Positions 9,070 through 15,052 of a stretch of DNA of 15,055 bases are shown piece after piece. Origin of the DNA: an uncultured Actinomycetes bacterium (lineage in GTDB: Bacteria > Actinomycetota > CALGFH01); the NCBI GenBank assembly GCA_937881255.1, contig CALGFH010000409.1, positions 1 to 15,055 on the forward strand, read 5' to 3'. Position 1 is the first letter of the stretch. The number at the start of each line of letters is the position of its first letter. The notes below the pieces were generated by a model. The model had not been told where the DNA came from and did no database searches. It was given only the letters and a program-made list of their open reading frames with translations. The position numbers and the translations under genes were made by a program.

Positions 9070-10173
9070 GTGATGGACGACGCGGCGTTGGTGCGGTTGG
9101 CCCGGGAGGGGGATCGGGGGGCGTTCGCGGTGCTGGTGGGGAGGCACCGGGGGATGCTGGTGGCGTTGTGCCTGCGGGTGCTGGGGGACCGGGGGCTGGC
9201 CGAGGATGCCGCGCAGGAGGCGGTGCTGCAGGCGATGGTCGGGCTGGACCGGCTGGAGCGGCCGGAGCGGTTCGGGGCCTGGCTGGGGGGGATCGGGCTC
9301 AACGTCTGCCGGCGGTGGCGGCGCGACCAGGCGCGTGAGGAGTGGTCGCTGGCCGCGCTCACCGGGGGGCGGGCCGGGCCCGACCCGGTGCCCGACGAGC
9401 CGGCGGCGGTGGCCGAGGCGGCGGAGGCGGCCTGGCGGGTGCGCCGGGCGGTGGGGCGGCTCCCGGCCGGCCAGCGGGCCGCGGTCGTCCTGTTCTACCT
9501 GGTGGGGATGGCCCACCGGGAGGTGGCGGCGGCGCTGGGGATCGGCGTCGGCGCGGTCAAGACCCGGCTGCACAAGGGCAGAGCCGCCCTCCGCGAGGAG
9601 CTGGCGGCCTGGTGGAAGGAGGACGACATGGCGGCGACGACGACCGGGCCGGTGACCATGCGGGTGACCGAGGTGCGGCGGCAGCCGGGGGAGGCCGAGC
9701 GGCCCGAGAAGACGGCCATCCTGCTCACCGAGGAGGCGGGGGAGCGGCGCCTGTGCATCTGGGTGGGCGCGTTCGAGGGGCTCCAGGTCGCCTTCGCTCT
9801 CGAGGGGACCGAGCTCGCCCGGCCGATGGCCTACCACTTCATGACCTCGCTGCTGGAGGCGACCGGCGGCCGGCTGACCGAGGCCAGGATCACCCGGCTG
9901 GAGGACGGCACCTTCTACGGCGTGGCCGTGGTCGAGGGGCCGGCCGGGACCCGGGAGATCGACGCCCGCCCGAGTGACCTGCTCAACCTGTCCCTGCTGA
10001 CCGGCGCCCCCATCCGGGTCGACCCCGAGGTGCTGGCCGAGGCGTCCGAGTCCGAGAAGGGCGCCCAGTTCCTGGCCGAGGCGGCCGCCTACCCCGACGG
10101 CACCGCGGCCGTCGTGGCCGAGTTCCAGACGGAGATGGAACAGGTCCGGGCCGAGTACCTCCGCCGCCGCTGA
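9070..10173 (+). CDS. Fusion of ECF sigma factor and bifunctional nuclease (BFN/DUF151) domain
   Basis: A 367-residue protein in one uninterrupted frame. Residues about 1-85 form sigma region 2 (LVRLAREGDRGAFAVLVGRH, then AEDAAQEAVLQAMVGLDRL). Residues about 118-178 form region 4 (RAVGRLPAGQRAAVVLFYLV, then AAALGIGVGAVKTRLHKGRA). After WWKEDDM the frame continues into a BFN domain (about 190-330): RLCIWVGAFEGLQVAFALEG, RPMAYHFMTSLLEATGGRL, LEDGTFYGVAVVEG and IDARPSDLLNLSLLTGAPI. A charged helical tail ends the protein. BFN proteins (plant BBD1, mycobacterial Rv1829) are normally stand-alone and reported to have DNase/RNase activity; whether this one is active is unknown. Starts are adjacent (GTG 9070, ATG 9073) with no clear Shine-Dalgarno, whereas the BFN part has its own strong internal site. 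Codon use in the sigma half is strikingly G-ending. The stop overlaps a possible CTG start of the MFS gene. Confidence 0.88.
   Translation: MMDDAALVRLAREGDRGAFAVLVGRHRGMLVALCLRVLGDRGLAEDAAQEAVLQAMVGLDRLERPERFGAWLGGIGLNVCRRWRRDQAREEWSLAALTGGRAGPDPVPDEPAAVAEAAEAAWRVRRAVGRLPAGQRAAVVLFYLVGMAHREVAAALGIGVGAVKTRLHKGRAALREELAAWWKEDDMAATTTGPVTMRVTEVRRQPGEAERPEKTAILLTEEAGERRLCIWVGAFEGLQVAFALEGTELARPMAYHFMTSLLEATGGRLTEARITRLEDGTFYGVAVVEGPAGTREIDARPSDLLNLSLLTGAPIRVDPEVLAEASESEKGAQFLAEAAAYPDGTAAVVAEFQTEMEQVRAEYLRRR
9616..9630 (+). promoter_or_regulatory. Internal ribosome site and ATG at the sigma/BFN junction
   Basis: AAGGAGG (9616-9622) is followed by a five-base spacer and an in-frame ATG (9628-9630, codon 187). 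This is the best Shine-Dalgarno for this gene and lies exactly where the sigma part ends. A free BFN protein of 181 residues could be made from it. The same bases encode W-K-E-D-D-M, so chance from codon content is possible. Confidence 0.55.
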
Positions 10174-11423
10174 GCGGGCTGGGCACGCCGTACCGCAGGC
10201 TGTGGACGGCGTCGGCCGTCTCCGCCCTCGGCGACGGCATGTACCTGGCCGCCCTGCCGCTGCTGGCGGCCGAGCTGACCCGCGACCCGCTGGCCGTGTC
10301 GGTGGTCACCTTCGCCGGCTGGCTCCCCTGGCTGCTGTTCGCCCTGCCCGCCGGGGCGCTGGTCGACCGCCTGGACCGGCGCCGGGTCATGACGGCCGTG
10401 GACGCCTCCCGGGCGCTGGTCGTCGGGGCCCTGACCGTGGCCGTGCTCGCCGGCTGGGCCAGCATCCCGCTGCTGGCGGTGGCCGGCTTCCTGGTCGGGG
10501 CCGGCCAGACCCTGTTCGAGAACGCCGCCCAGGCCATGGTGGTGGCCGTGGTCGGCCGCGACCCGCGCCGCCTGGAGCGGGCCAACGGCCAGCTGGTCGC
10601 CTCCCTCACCGTCGGCCAGCAGCTGGCCGGGCCGCCGGCCGGCAGCGCCGCCTTCGCCCTGGCCGCCTGGCTGCCGTTCCTGGCCGACGCCGCCTCCTTC
10701 GGGGTCAGCGCCGGCCTGGTGGCGTCCATCCGGGGCCGGTTCCGGGCCGAGGGGGCGGCCACCGACCCGCCGTCCGTGCCCAGCCTGCGGGCCGAGATCG
10801 CCGAGGGCCTGCGCTTCCTGTTCGGCCACCGCCTGCTGCGGGCCGCCGTGCTGCTGGTCAGCGCCAGCAACCTGGCCTTCATGGCCGGCGAGGCCGTGCT
10901 GGTCCTGTTCGCCACCGACGAGCTCGGCCTGGGCAGCCGCGGCTACGGCCTGCTGCTGGCCGCGGTGGCCGTCGGCGGGGTGCCGGGCAGCCTGCTCGCG
11001 GCCCGGGTCGGCCAGCGCGTGCCGCCGGGGCCCCTGATCGTCGGTGGGGTCCTGGTCGGGGCGGTCGTCATGGCCTGCTTCGGGCTGGCCACCAGCCCGT
11101 GGCTGGCCGCGGCCGCCTATGCCGCCACCGGGGCGGTGTGGGGGGTCTGGAACGTGACCCTGCTGTCGCTGCGCCAGGAGATCGTGCCCGACCGGCTGAT
11201 GGGCCGGGTGGTCGGGGCCATCCGCCTGATCGGCTTCGGCTCCATCCCCATCGGGGCGCTGCTCGGCGGCCTGGTCGCCCGCTCCCTGGGGCTGCGGGCG
11301 CCGTTCCTGGGTGGCGCGGCCGTCCTGGCCGTGGCCGCCCTGGTCGCCGCCCCGGTGATCACCACCGGCGCCATCGAGGCCGCCCGGTCCGGGGCCGGCG
11401 CCGGCCCGCCCGGTCCCGGCTAG
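10170..11423 (+). CDS. MFS transporter (MFS_3, EntS-like family)
   Basis: About 417 residues with roughly 12 membrane segments; an inner-membrane exporter-type major facilitator, substrate unknown. The family N-terminus is recognisable as TPYRRLWTASAVSALGDGMY, followed by GWLPWLLFALPAGALVDRLDRRR (the loop 2-3 motif). A central loop of about 35 residues carries the charged RGRFRAEGAATDPPS stretch. TM7-12 run from LLRAAVLLVSASNLAFMAG to AVLAVAALVAAPVI. The first canonical start, ATG 10239, would cut into the first membrane helix. Homology-like sequence extends back to about 10182 without any ATG, GTG or TTG. I therefore place the start at CTG 10170, which overlaps the stop of the sigma/BFN gene (CTGA); CTG 10179 is the other option. 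The conservative start is 10239. The stop overlaps that of the convergent DUF72 gene. Confidence 0.85.
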   Translation: MSGLGTPYRRLWTASAVSALGDGMYLAALPLLAAELTRDPLAVSVVTFAGWLPWLLFALPAGALVDRLDRRRVMTAVDASRALVVGALTVAVLAGWASIPLLAVAGFLVGAGQTLFENAAQAMVVAVVGRDPRRLERANGQLVASLTVGQQLAGPPAGSAAFALAAWLPFLADAASFGVSAGLVASIRGRFRAEGAATDPPSVPSLRAEIAEGLRFLFGHRLLRAAVLLVSASNLAFMAGEAVLVLFATDELGLGSRGYGLLLAAVAVGGVPGSLLAARVGQRVPPGPLIVGGVLVGAVVMACFGLATSPWLAAAAYAATGAVWGVWNVTLLSLRQEIVPDRLMGRVVGAIRLIGFGSIPIGALLGGLVARSLGLRAPFLGGAAVLAVAALVAAPVITTGAIEAARSGAGAGPPGPG

Positions 11424-12193
11424 CCCACCGGCGCCTCGCCCGGGCCCGGGACCCGGGTCGGGTGGAGGCCGGCCCGCGACGCCTCCTCGGCGAACCAGAC
11501 GGCGTCGCGGACCGCGCAGCCGCCGGGGTCGTTGTTGAAGTAGACGTAGGCGTCGGCCTCGGGGCCGACCAGCGCGGCCAGCCGGCCCGCCCAGGCGGCC
11601 AGGGCCGGGCGGTCGTAGCAGGGCCGCGGGTCGGCCGTGCCCTCGTGCAGGCGCAGGTACGTCCAGTCGGCGGTCCGCCAGACGGGGGTGAAGCGGTGCG
11701 GGCTGTCGGCCAGGCACAGGGCGGCGCCGTGCTCGCCCAGCAGGTCGCGGACCTGGTCGGTCCACCAGCTGTCGTGGCGGGGCTCGACCGCGACCCGGGT
11801 CCCGGCCGGGAACGCCCGCAGGGTGCGGTCGAGGGCGGCCGGGTCGGCCTTGAGGGTCGGGGGGAGCTGGAGCAGCACCGGGCCGAGCTTGCCGCCCAGG
11901 TGCCGGGCGTGGTCCATCAGGCGGCCGACCGGCTCCTCGGGGTCGCGCAGGCGCTTGATGTGGGTCAGGTAGCGGCTGGCCTTGACGGCCATCACGAACC
12001 CGGGCGGGGTCCGCTCGGCCCAGGCGGCGAAGGTGCCCGGCTCGGGCAGCCGGTAGAAGGCGTTGTTGGACTCGACGGTGGCGAACCGGTCGGCGTAGTG
12101 CTCCAGCCAGCGGGCCTGGGCCAGCTTGCCGGGGTAGAGGCGGCCCCGCCAGTCCCGGTACTGCCAGCCTGAGGTCCCGACCAGCACCGGCAC
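11420..12193 (-). CDS. DUF72 domain protein (YecE family)
   Basis: A 257-residue TIM-barrel-like protein of the widespread DUF72 family, whose biochemical role is not established. Typical family landmarks are the start VGTSGWQYRDWRGRLYP, then FATVESNNAFYRLPEP, FVMAVKASRYLTHIKRL, LGPVLLQLPPTLKAD, VAVEPRHDSWW, TYLRLHEG and AYVYFNNDPGG. It has no signal peptide or membrane segment. GTG 12193 was chosen because GGAGGTGA (12201-12208 on the plus strand) sits seven bases upstream. It is the last gene of a minus-strand run with the DUF427 gene (21-base gap) and the DUF4397 gene. The final four bases, CTAG, carry the stop codons of both this gene and the convergent MFS gene. Confidence 0.93.
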   Translation of the reverse strand: MPVLVGTSGWQYRDWRGRLYPGKLAQARWLEHYADRFATVESNNAFYRLPEPGTFAAWAERTPPGFVMAVKASRYLTHIKRLRDPEEPVGRLMDHARHLGGKLGPVLLQLPPTLKADPAALDRTLRAFPAGTRVAVEPRHDSWWTDQVRDLLGEHGAALCLADSPHRFTPVWRTADWTYLRLHEGTADPRPCYDRPALAAWAGRLAALVGPEADAYVYFNNDPGGCAVRDAVWFAEEASRAGLHPTRVPGPGEAPVG

Positions 12194-12214
12194 CAGCCGC
12201 TCACCTCCGTCCCG

Positions 12215-12667
12215 TCACCAGCCCGTCGTCCCCGGCCCGCCCTTGAACGGCCCGGTCACCGCCGAGGTGATCCAGCCGCCGTAGAAGTCGCCCGGCTGGG
12301 CCACGACCTGCTCGCCGTCGACGGTCGCGCGGTCGACCCGGCCCGGGTAGAAGGCGTAGCAGCCGGCGATGGCCGCATACCCGGGGCTGGGCGACGCATA
12401 GGACCAGGCGACCGCCGGGTGGTCACCGGCATCGTAGTACCTGGCCGCCCCCTTGAACTCGCAGACGGTGGCCCGCCGGGCCGAGGGGCGCAGCCGCTCG
12501 ACCCGGACGTCGGCCGCCGGGATGTAGAAGACGGGCGGGTGGCTTCGCTCCAGCACCCGGAGGCTGCGCCGGGTGTCGGCCAGCACCTGCCCGTCCAGCT
12601 CGACGACCACGCGGGCCGCCGAGGGCTCGACCCTCGGCGGCCGCGGGTAGTCCCAGACCGACTCCAT
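12215..12667 (-). CDS. DUF427 domain protein
   Basis: A 150-residue protein covering the whole DUF427 domain (usual length 120-160, or as repeats in longer proteins). Diagnostic stretches are ESVWDYPRPPRVEP at the start, VLADTRRSLRVLERSHPPV, FYIPAADVRVERL, CEFKGAARYYD, GYAAIAGCYAFYPGRVD, and the C-terminal FYGGWITSAVTGPFKGGPGT. The fold is a small beta barrel without known catalytic activity; function unknown. No signal peptide is seen, so it is probably cytoplasmic. ATG 12667 matches the family N-terminus. A weak GAGGG lies just upstream, nine bases after the stop of the DUF4397 gene, so co-transcription is likely. DUF427 and DUF72 genes next to one another offer no clear functional hint. 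Confidence 0.93.
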   Translation of the reverse strand: MESVWDYPRPPRVEPSAARVVVELDGQVLADTRRSLRVLERSHPPVFYIPAADVRVERLRPSARRATVCEFKGAARYYDAGDHPAVAWSYASPSPGYAAIAGCYAFYPGRVDRATVDGEQVVAQPGDFYGGWITSAVTGPFKGGPGTTGW

Positions 12668-12676
12668 CGCCCTCGC

Positions 12677-13378
12677 TCAGCCGTCCACCGAGACGAACAC
12701 GTCGAAGCCAGGGTAGTCACCCTTGGGGGTCAGGAAGCCGACCGCCCACGCGGTGGACGAAGTGCTGCCCTTGAGCCGGACCTTGCCGAGATCCTTGACC
12801 ACGGTGCTGGTCCCGGCGGCGACGATCCGCAGCCGGTACTTGCCGGCCGGGGCCAGCAGGTAGCCGGTGGCCTCGCCGAACTCCAGGCCGCGGACGACCC
12901 GGACCCAGCGGCCGGCCAGCTTGGCCTGGACGTCCACGGCCGGGGCGTCGGGGCTGGTGTGGGCGACCCGCAGGCGGGTCAGGTGGCGGGAGACGGTGTC
13001 GCGGTCCCGCAGCACCTTGAGCTGCAGGGCGCCGCCGTCGCCGGTCAGCGAGCCGATGGCGGCGATGGTGACCGGGCGCCGGCCGAGGCGCACGTCGGCC
13101 TCGAGGGCGGCCGGGTCGCTCCCGGTGGACGGGGCCACCTTGACCTGGACGTTGTAGGTCCCCCTGGGCACCTCGAGGTAGTCGCTGAGGGTGCCGTAGG
13201 TCACGTCCGACAGCGTCTTGGCGCCGTTGACGTAGATGTCGACCGCCGGGGTGTCGGGGCTGTTGTGGAACGCGCGGACCTTGGCGGTCCGGCCGCCGTC
13301 GGCCGAGGCCGGGGCCGCGAAGGCCAGGACCAGGGAGGCGGCCAGGATCGCGCCGACCAGGACGCGGAGTCTTGCCAC
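12677..13378 (-). CDS. Secreted protein with two DUF4397 repeats
   Basis: A 233-residue exported protein. It begins with a classic signal peptide (MARLRVLVGAILAASLVLAF, then AAPASA with cleavage at about residue 26). Two related DUF4397 units follow: AFHNSPDTPAVDIYVNGAKT with LEVPRGTYNVQVKV, and VAHTSPDAPAVDVQ with LLAPAGKYRLRIVAAG. Both have the H-x-S-P-D-x-P-A-V-D signature. The fold is expected to be beta-rich and the family lies in cell-surface or secreted proteins of unknown function. The start is GTG 13378, with AGGAGG (plus-strand 13384-13389) five bases upstream. Longer starts further out would spoil the signal peptide. The leader can fold so that part of this Shine-Dalgarno is paired; see the leader entry. 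It precedes DUF427 and DUF72 genes in the same direction. Confidence 0.9.
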   Translation of the reverse strand: MARLRVLVGAILAASLVLAFAAPASADGGRTAKVRAFHNSPDTPAVDIYVNGAKTLSDVTYGTLSDYLEVPRGTYNVQVKVAPSTGSDPAALEADVRLGRRPVTIAAIGSLTGDGGALQLKVLRDRDTVSRHLTRLRVAHTSPDAPAVDVQAKLAGRWVRVVRGLEFGEATGYLLAPAGKYRLRIVAAGTSTVVKDLGKVRLKGSTSSTAWAVGFLTPKGDYPGFDVFVSVDG

Positions 13379-13386
13379 TACGACCT

Positions 13387-13446
13387 CCTGCAACGTGGGG
13401 CTGGGCACGACCCGTACTTCGGGCCGCCCCGGCGACCGGTTGCAGG
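13387..13446 (-). promoter_or_regulatory. Foldable 5' leader overlapping the Shine-Dalgarno of the DUF4397 gene
   Basis: In minus-strand RNA an 8-bp stem CCTGCAAC/GTTGCAGG (plus-strand 13439-13446 and 13387-13394) encloses a nested 5-bp stem GGGGC/GCCCC (13426-13430 and 13397-13401). Inside that is a 6-bp hairpin GGCCCG/CGGGTC, one pair G-U (13420-13425 and 13409-13414), with loop AAGUA. The 3' arm of the outer stem takes up the first bases of AGGAGG. It has no U-run, so it is not an intrinsic terminator. It matches no riboswitch class I recognise. Confidence 0.4.
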
Positions 13447-13468
13447 GAATTGCGAGGGTGCCGCCGCG

Positions 13469-14017
13469 CTATTCCAGGCCGTAGCGGTCGCGCATCGCCT
13501 GGTCGCTTGGGTCGATCTCGCGCTGCCCGGCGTCGCGCAGGCGCTTGTTCACCTGGTCGAGGTTCTTGCGGACGAGCTCCTTCTCGGCCTCGGTGATGCG
13601 GCCCCGGTGGGGCTCGCCGGCGTGCTCCAGGGTGGCGTAGTTGACCTTGCCCCGGCCCGAGCGGCCGCCCGGCGCCGACCCGCCCCCGCCGGCGGCGCCG
13701 CTGGAGCGGGGCCGGCTGCGGTGCTTGGCGATCAGCGCGTCCTGGACGGCCGACTCCATCACGCCCGCCCCGGCCAGCAGGTTGAAGTCGTCCAGGCTGA
13801 CCACCATCCGCTCGCCCCGGCGGGCGCCGGGGGCGATCCACTCGACGGTGACGAAGCGGCTTGCGCCCTGGAGCGACTCGATCTCCTCGGGAAGCACCTC
13901 GAGCGTCACCGGCAGGTCGGCGTACTCGGGGTGCTCGTGGACCACGAGCTGTCCCAACGACTGCTCGTCGGCCTCCTTGCCGGAAATGTCCGACACATGG
14001 ACGACCTTGACTGCCAT
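13469..14017 (-). CDS. Uncharacterised protein, Lsr2-like layout (beta N-domain, basic linker, helical C-domain)
   Basis: A 182-residue protein I do not recognise with confidence. The N-terminal part (1-95: MAVKVVHVSDISGKEADEQS, PVTLEVLPEEIESL, FVTVEWIAPG) is predicted beta-rich. Residues about 107-133 form a Gly/Ser/Arg/Pro linker (RSRPRSSGAAGGGG to RSGRGK). The C-terminal part (about 134-182) is helical and charged: NYATLEHAGEPHRGRITEAE, VRKNLDQVNKRLRDAG, REIDPSDQAMRDRYGLE. The layout resembles Lsr2 nucleoid proteins (dimerising beta domain, basic linker, DNA-binding helical domain), but the sequence match is too weak for that name. No signal peptide. ATG 14017 was chosen for the GAGGAGG about 11 bases upstream. 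It is 90 bases upstream of the DUF4397 gene and has a promoter candidate of its own flanked by A-tract octamers. Confidence 0.75.
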   Translation of the reverse strand: MAVKVVHVSDISGKEADEQSLGQLVVHEHPEYADLPVTLEVLPEEIESLQGASRFVTVEWIAPGARRGERMVVSLDDFNLLAGAGVMESAVQDALIAKHRSRPRSSGAAGGGGSAPGGRSGRGKVNYATLEHAGEPHRGRITEAEKELVRKNLDQVNKRLRDAGQREIDPSDQAMRDRYGLE

Positions 14018-14039
14018 CAGGGCGGATTCCTCCTCGATG

Positions 14040-14081
14040 CGAAAAAGGTGTGCCGGGGCGCCATGACGGTAATCGAAAAAG
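14040..14081 (+). repeat. Two direct CGAAAAAG octamers in the divergent intergenic region
   Basis: CGAAAAAG occurs at 14040-14047 and 14074-14081, 34 bases apart start to start. A third copy in inverted orientation (CTTTTTCG) is at 14203-14210 inside the next plus-strand gene. A-tracts of this kind are rare elsewhere in this GC-rich window. They may be binding sites; the first is in the leader and the second in the promoter spacer of the minus-strand gene. Confidence 0.45.
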
Positions 14082-14094
14082 TCGGGGCAGGCAA
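14066..14094 (-). promoter_or_regulatory. Candidate promoter of the Lsr2-like gene
   Basis: On the minus strand TTGCCT (plus-strand 14089-14094), a 17-base spacer and TACCGT (14066-14071) give a plausible sigma-70-type promoter. The start of transcription would be near 14059, leaving a 40-base leader with the GAGGAGG. An octamer CGAAAAAG lies inside the spacer. Confidence 0.4.
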
Positions 14095-14108
14095 ACACTC
14101 GGCGCCGC

Positions 14109-14114
14109 TAGGAT
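14109..14114 (+). promoter_or_regulatory. Candidate -10 box (TAGGAT) for the membrane-protein gene
   Basis: TAGGAT lies eight bases before GTG 14123, the same arrangement as at 729-741. No Shine-Dalgarno precedes the GTG, so a leaderless or near-leaderless transcript is likely. No -35 is visible. Confidence 0.35.
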
Positions 14115-14122
14115 GCGCGCCA

Positions 14123-15052
14123 GTGGATGCTGATTCCGTTCCTCCCAGCGCTCCGAGGCGCTCACGCTGGCTGACGGTCGCGGTGCTGGCCGTGGTCGCG
14201 GGCTTTTTCGTGGCCACGCTGGCCGCGCGCTGGAACGACGTCATTTCGTTGAAATGGCGGCTGGAGCCGGGGCTTTTCGCGGCGGCGACGGCGCTGCTGG
14301 CGCTTTCCTATGGATTGGTGGCCTGCCTCTGGGGCCTGGCCCTGGGCCGGGCCGCCGGGACGCGGCTGGCCGCCGGGGCCCGGATCTGGTTCCTGTCCAA
14401 CCTGGCCCGCTATGTCCCGGGCAACGTCTGGAGCTACGTCGGCGCGGTCGAGCTGGCCCGCCGCGAGGGCGTGGCCCGCCGCACCACCCTGGCCGTGATG
14501 GCCCTCACCCAGGTCCTCTCGGTCGGGGTCGCCCTCCTGGCCGGCCTGCCCGTCCTGCTGGCCGAGCGGGCCCGCCTCGGCCGCCCGGCCCTGCTGGGCG
14601 CGGTCGTGGTCGCGGTCGCGGCGGCGCTGGCGGCGCTGTTCCGCCGCCAGCTCCTCGCCCTGGCCCGCCGCCGCCTCCCCGACCTCGACCCCGCCGACCT
14701 GACCCCATCGCCGGCCACGGTGGCCCTGCTGGTCGTCGGCTACGCCGTCTACTGGGCGGTCACCGGCCTGGCCTTCGCGACCCTGGTGGCCAGCATGTAC
14801 CCGCTCGCCGCGGCCGACGTCCCCCTGGTCGTGGCCGCCTACGCCGCCGCCTACGCCGCCGGCTTCCTCGCCCTCCTCACCCCGGCCGGCCTTGGGATCC
14901 GCGAGGGCGTGCTGGTGGTCGCCCTCGCCCCCGTCCTCCCGGCCGGTCCGGCCCTGGTCGTCGCCCTCCTCTCCCGCCTCTGGATGATGCTGGTCGAGCT
15001 GGCCGGCGCCGCCGTCGCCCACCTGGCCGCCCGCCGCCGGGCCCGGGTGTAA
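14123..15052 (+). CDS. Lysylphosphatidylglycerol-synthase TM-region family membrane protein
   Basis: A 309-residue polytopic inner-membrane protein with about eight hydrophobic segments, starting WLTVAVLAVVAGFFVATLA and ending LVVALLSRLWMMLVELAGAA. The family (LPG_synthase_TM, UPF0104/AglD-like) is recognised from IWFLSNLARYVPGNVWSYVG at about 92-111 and from LLTPAGLGIREGVLVV near residues 252-267. Members include the flippase half of MprF and many stand-alone proteins thought to act on lipid or lipid-linked sugar transport; the substrate here is unknown. The cytoplasmic lysyl-transferase domain of MprF is absent. GTG 14123 is the only canonical start giving a normal N-terminus; it has a -10 box just upstream and no Shine-Dalgarno. 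The first 60 codons use more AT-rich codons than the rest, which becomes strongly C-ending. TAA ends three bases before the window end. Confidence 0.88.
   Translation: MDADSVPPSAPRRSRWLTVAVLAVVAGFFVATLAARWNDVISLKWRLEPGLFAAATALLALSYGLVACLWGLALGRAAGTRLAAGARIWFLSNLARYVPGNVWSYVGAVELARREGVARRTTLAVMALTQVLSVGVALLAGLPVLLAERARLGRPALLGAVVVAVAAALAALFRRQLLALARRRLPDLDPADLTPSPATVALLVVGYAVYWAVTGLAFATLVASMYPLAAADVPLVVAAYAAAYAAGFLALLTPAGLGIREGVLVVALAPVLPAGPALVVALLSRLWMMLVELAGAAVAHLAARRRARV

Noticed and set aside
13379..13468. Intrinsic terminator after the Lsr2-like gene
   Set aside because: Stable stems exist but no U-run follows them, and the outer stem pairs with the next gene's Shine-Dalgarno, so a leader structure fits better.
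12419..14122. Open frame upstream of and in phase with the last membrane-protein gene
   Set aside because: It runs antisense through the DUF427, DUF4397 and Lsr2-like genes. Only the part from GTG 14123 has family-like sequence.
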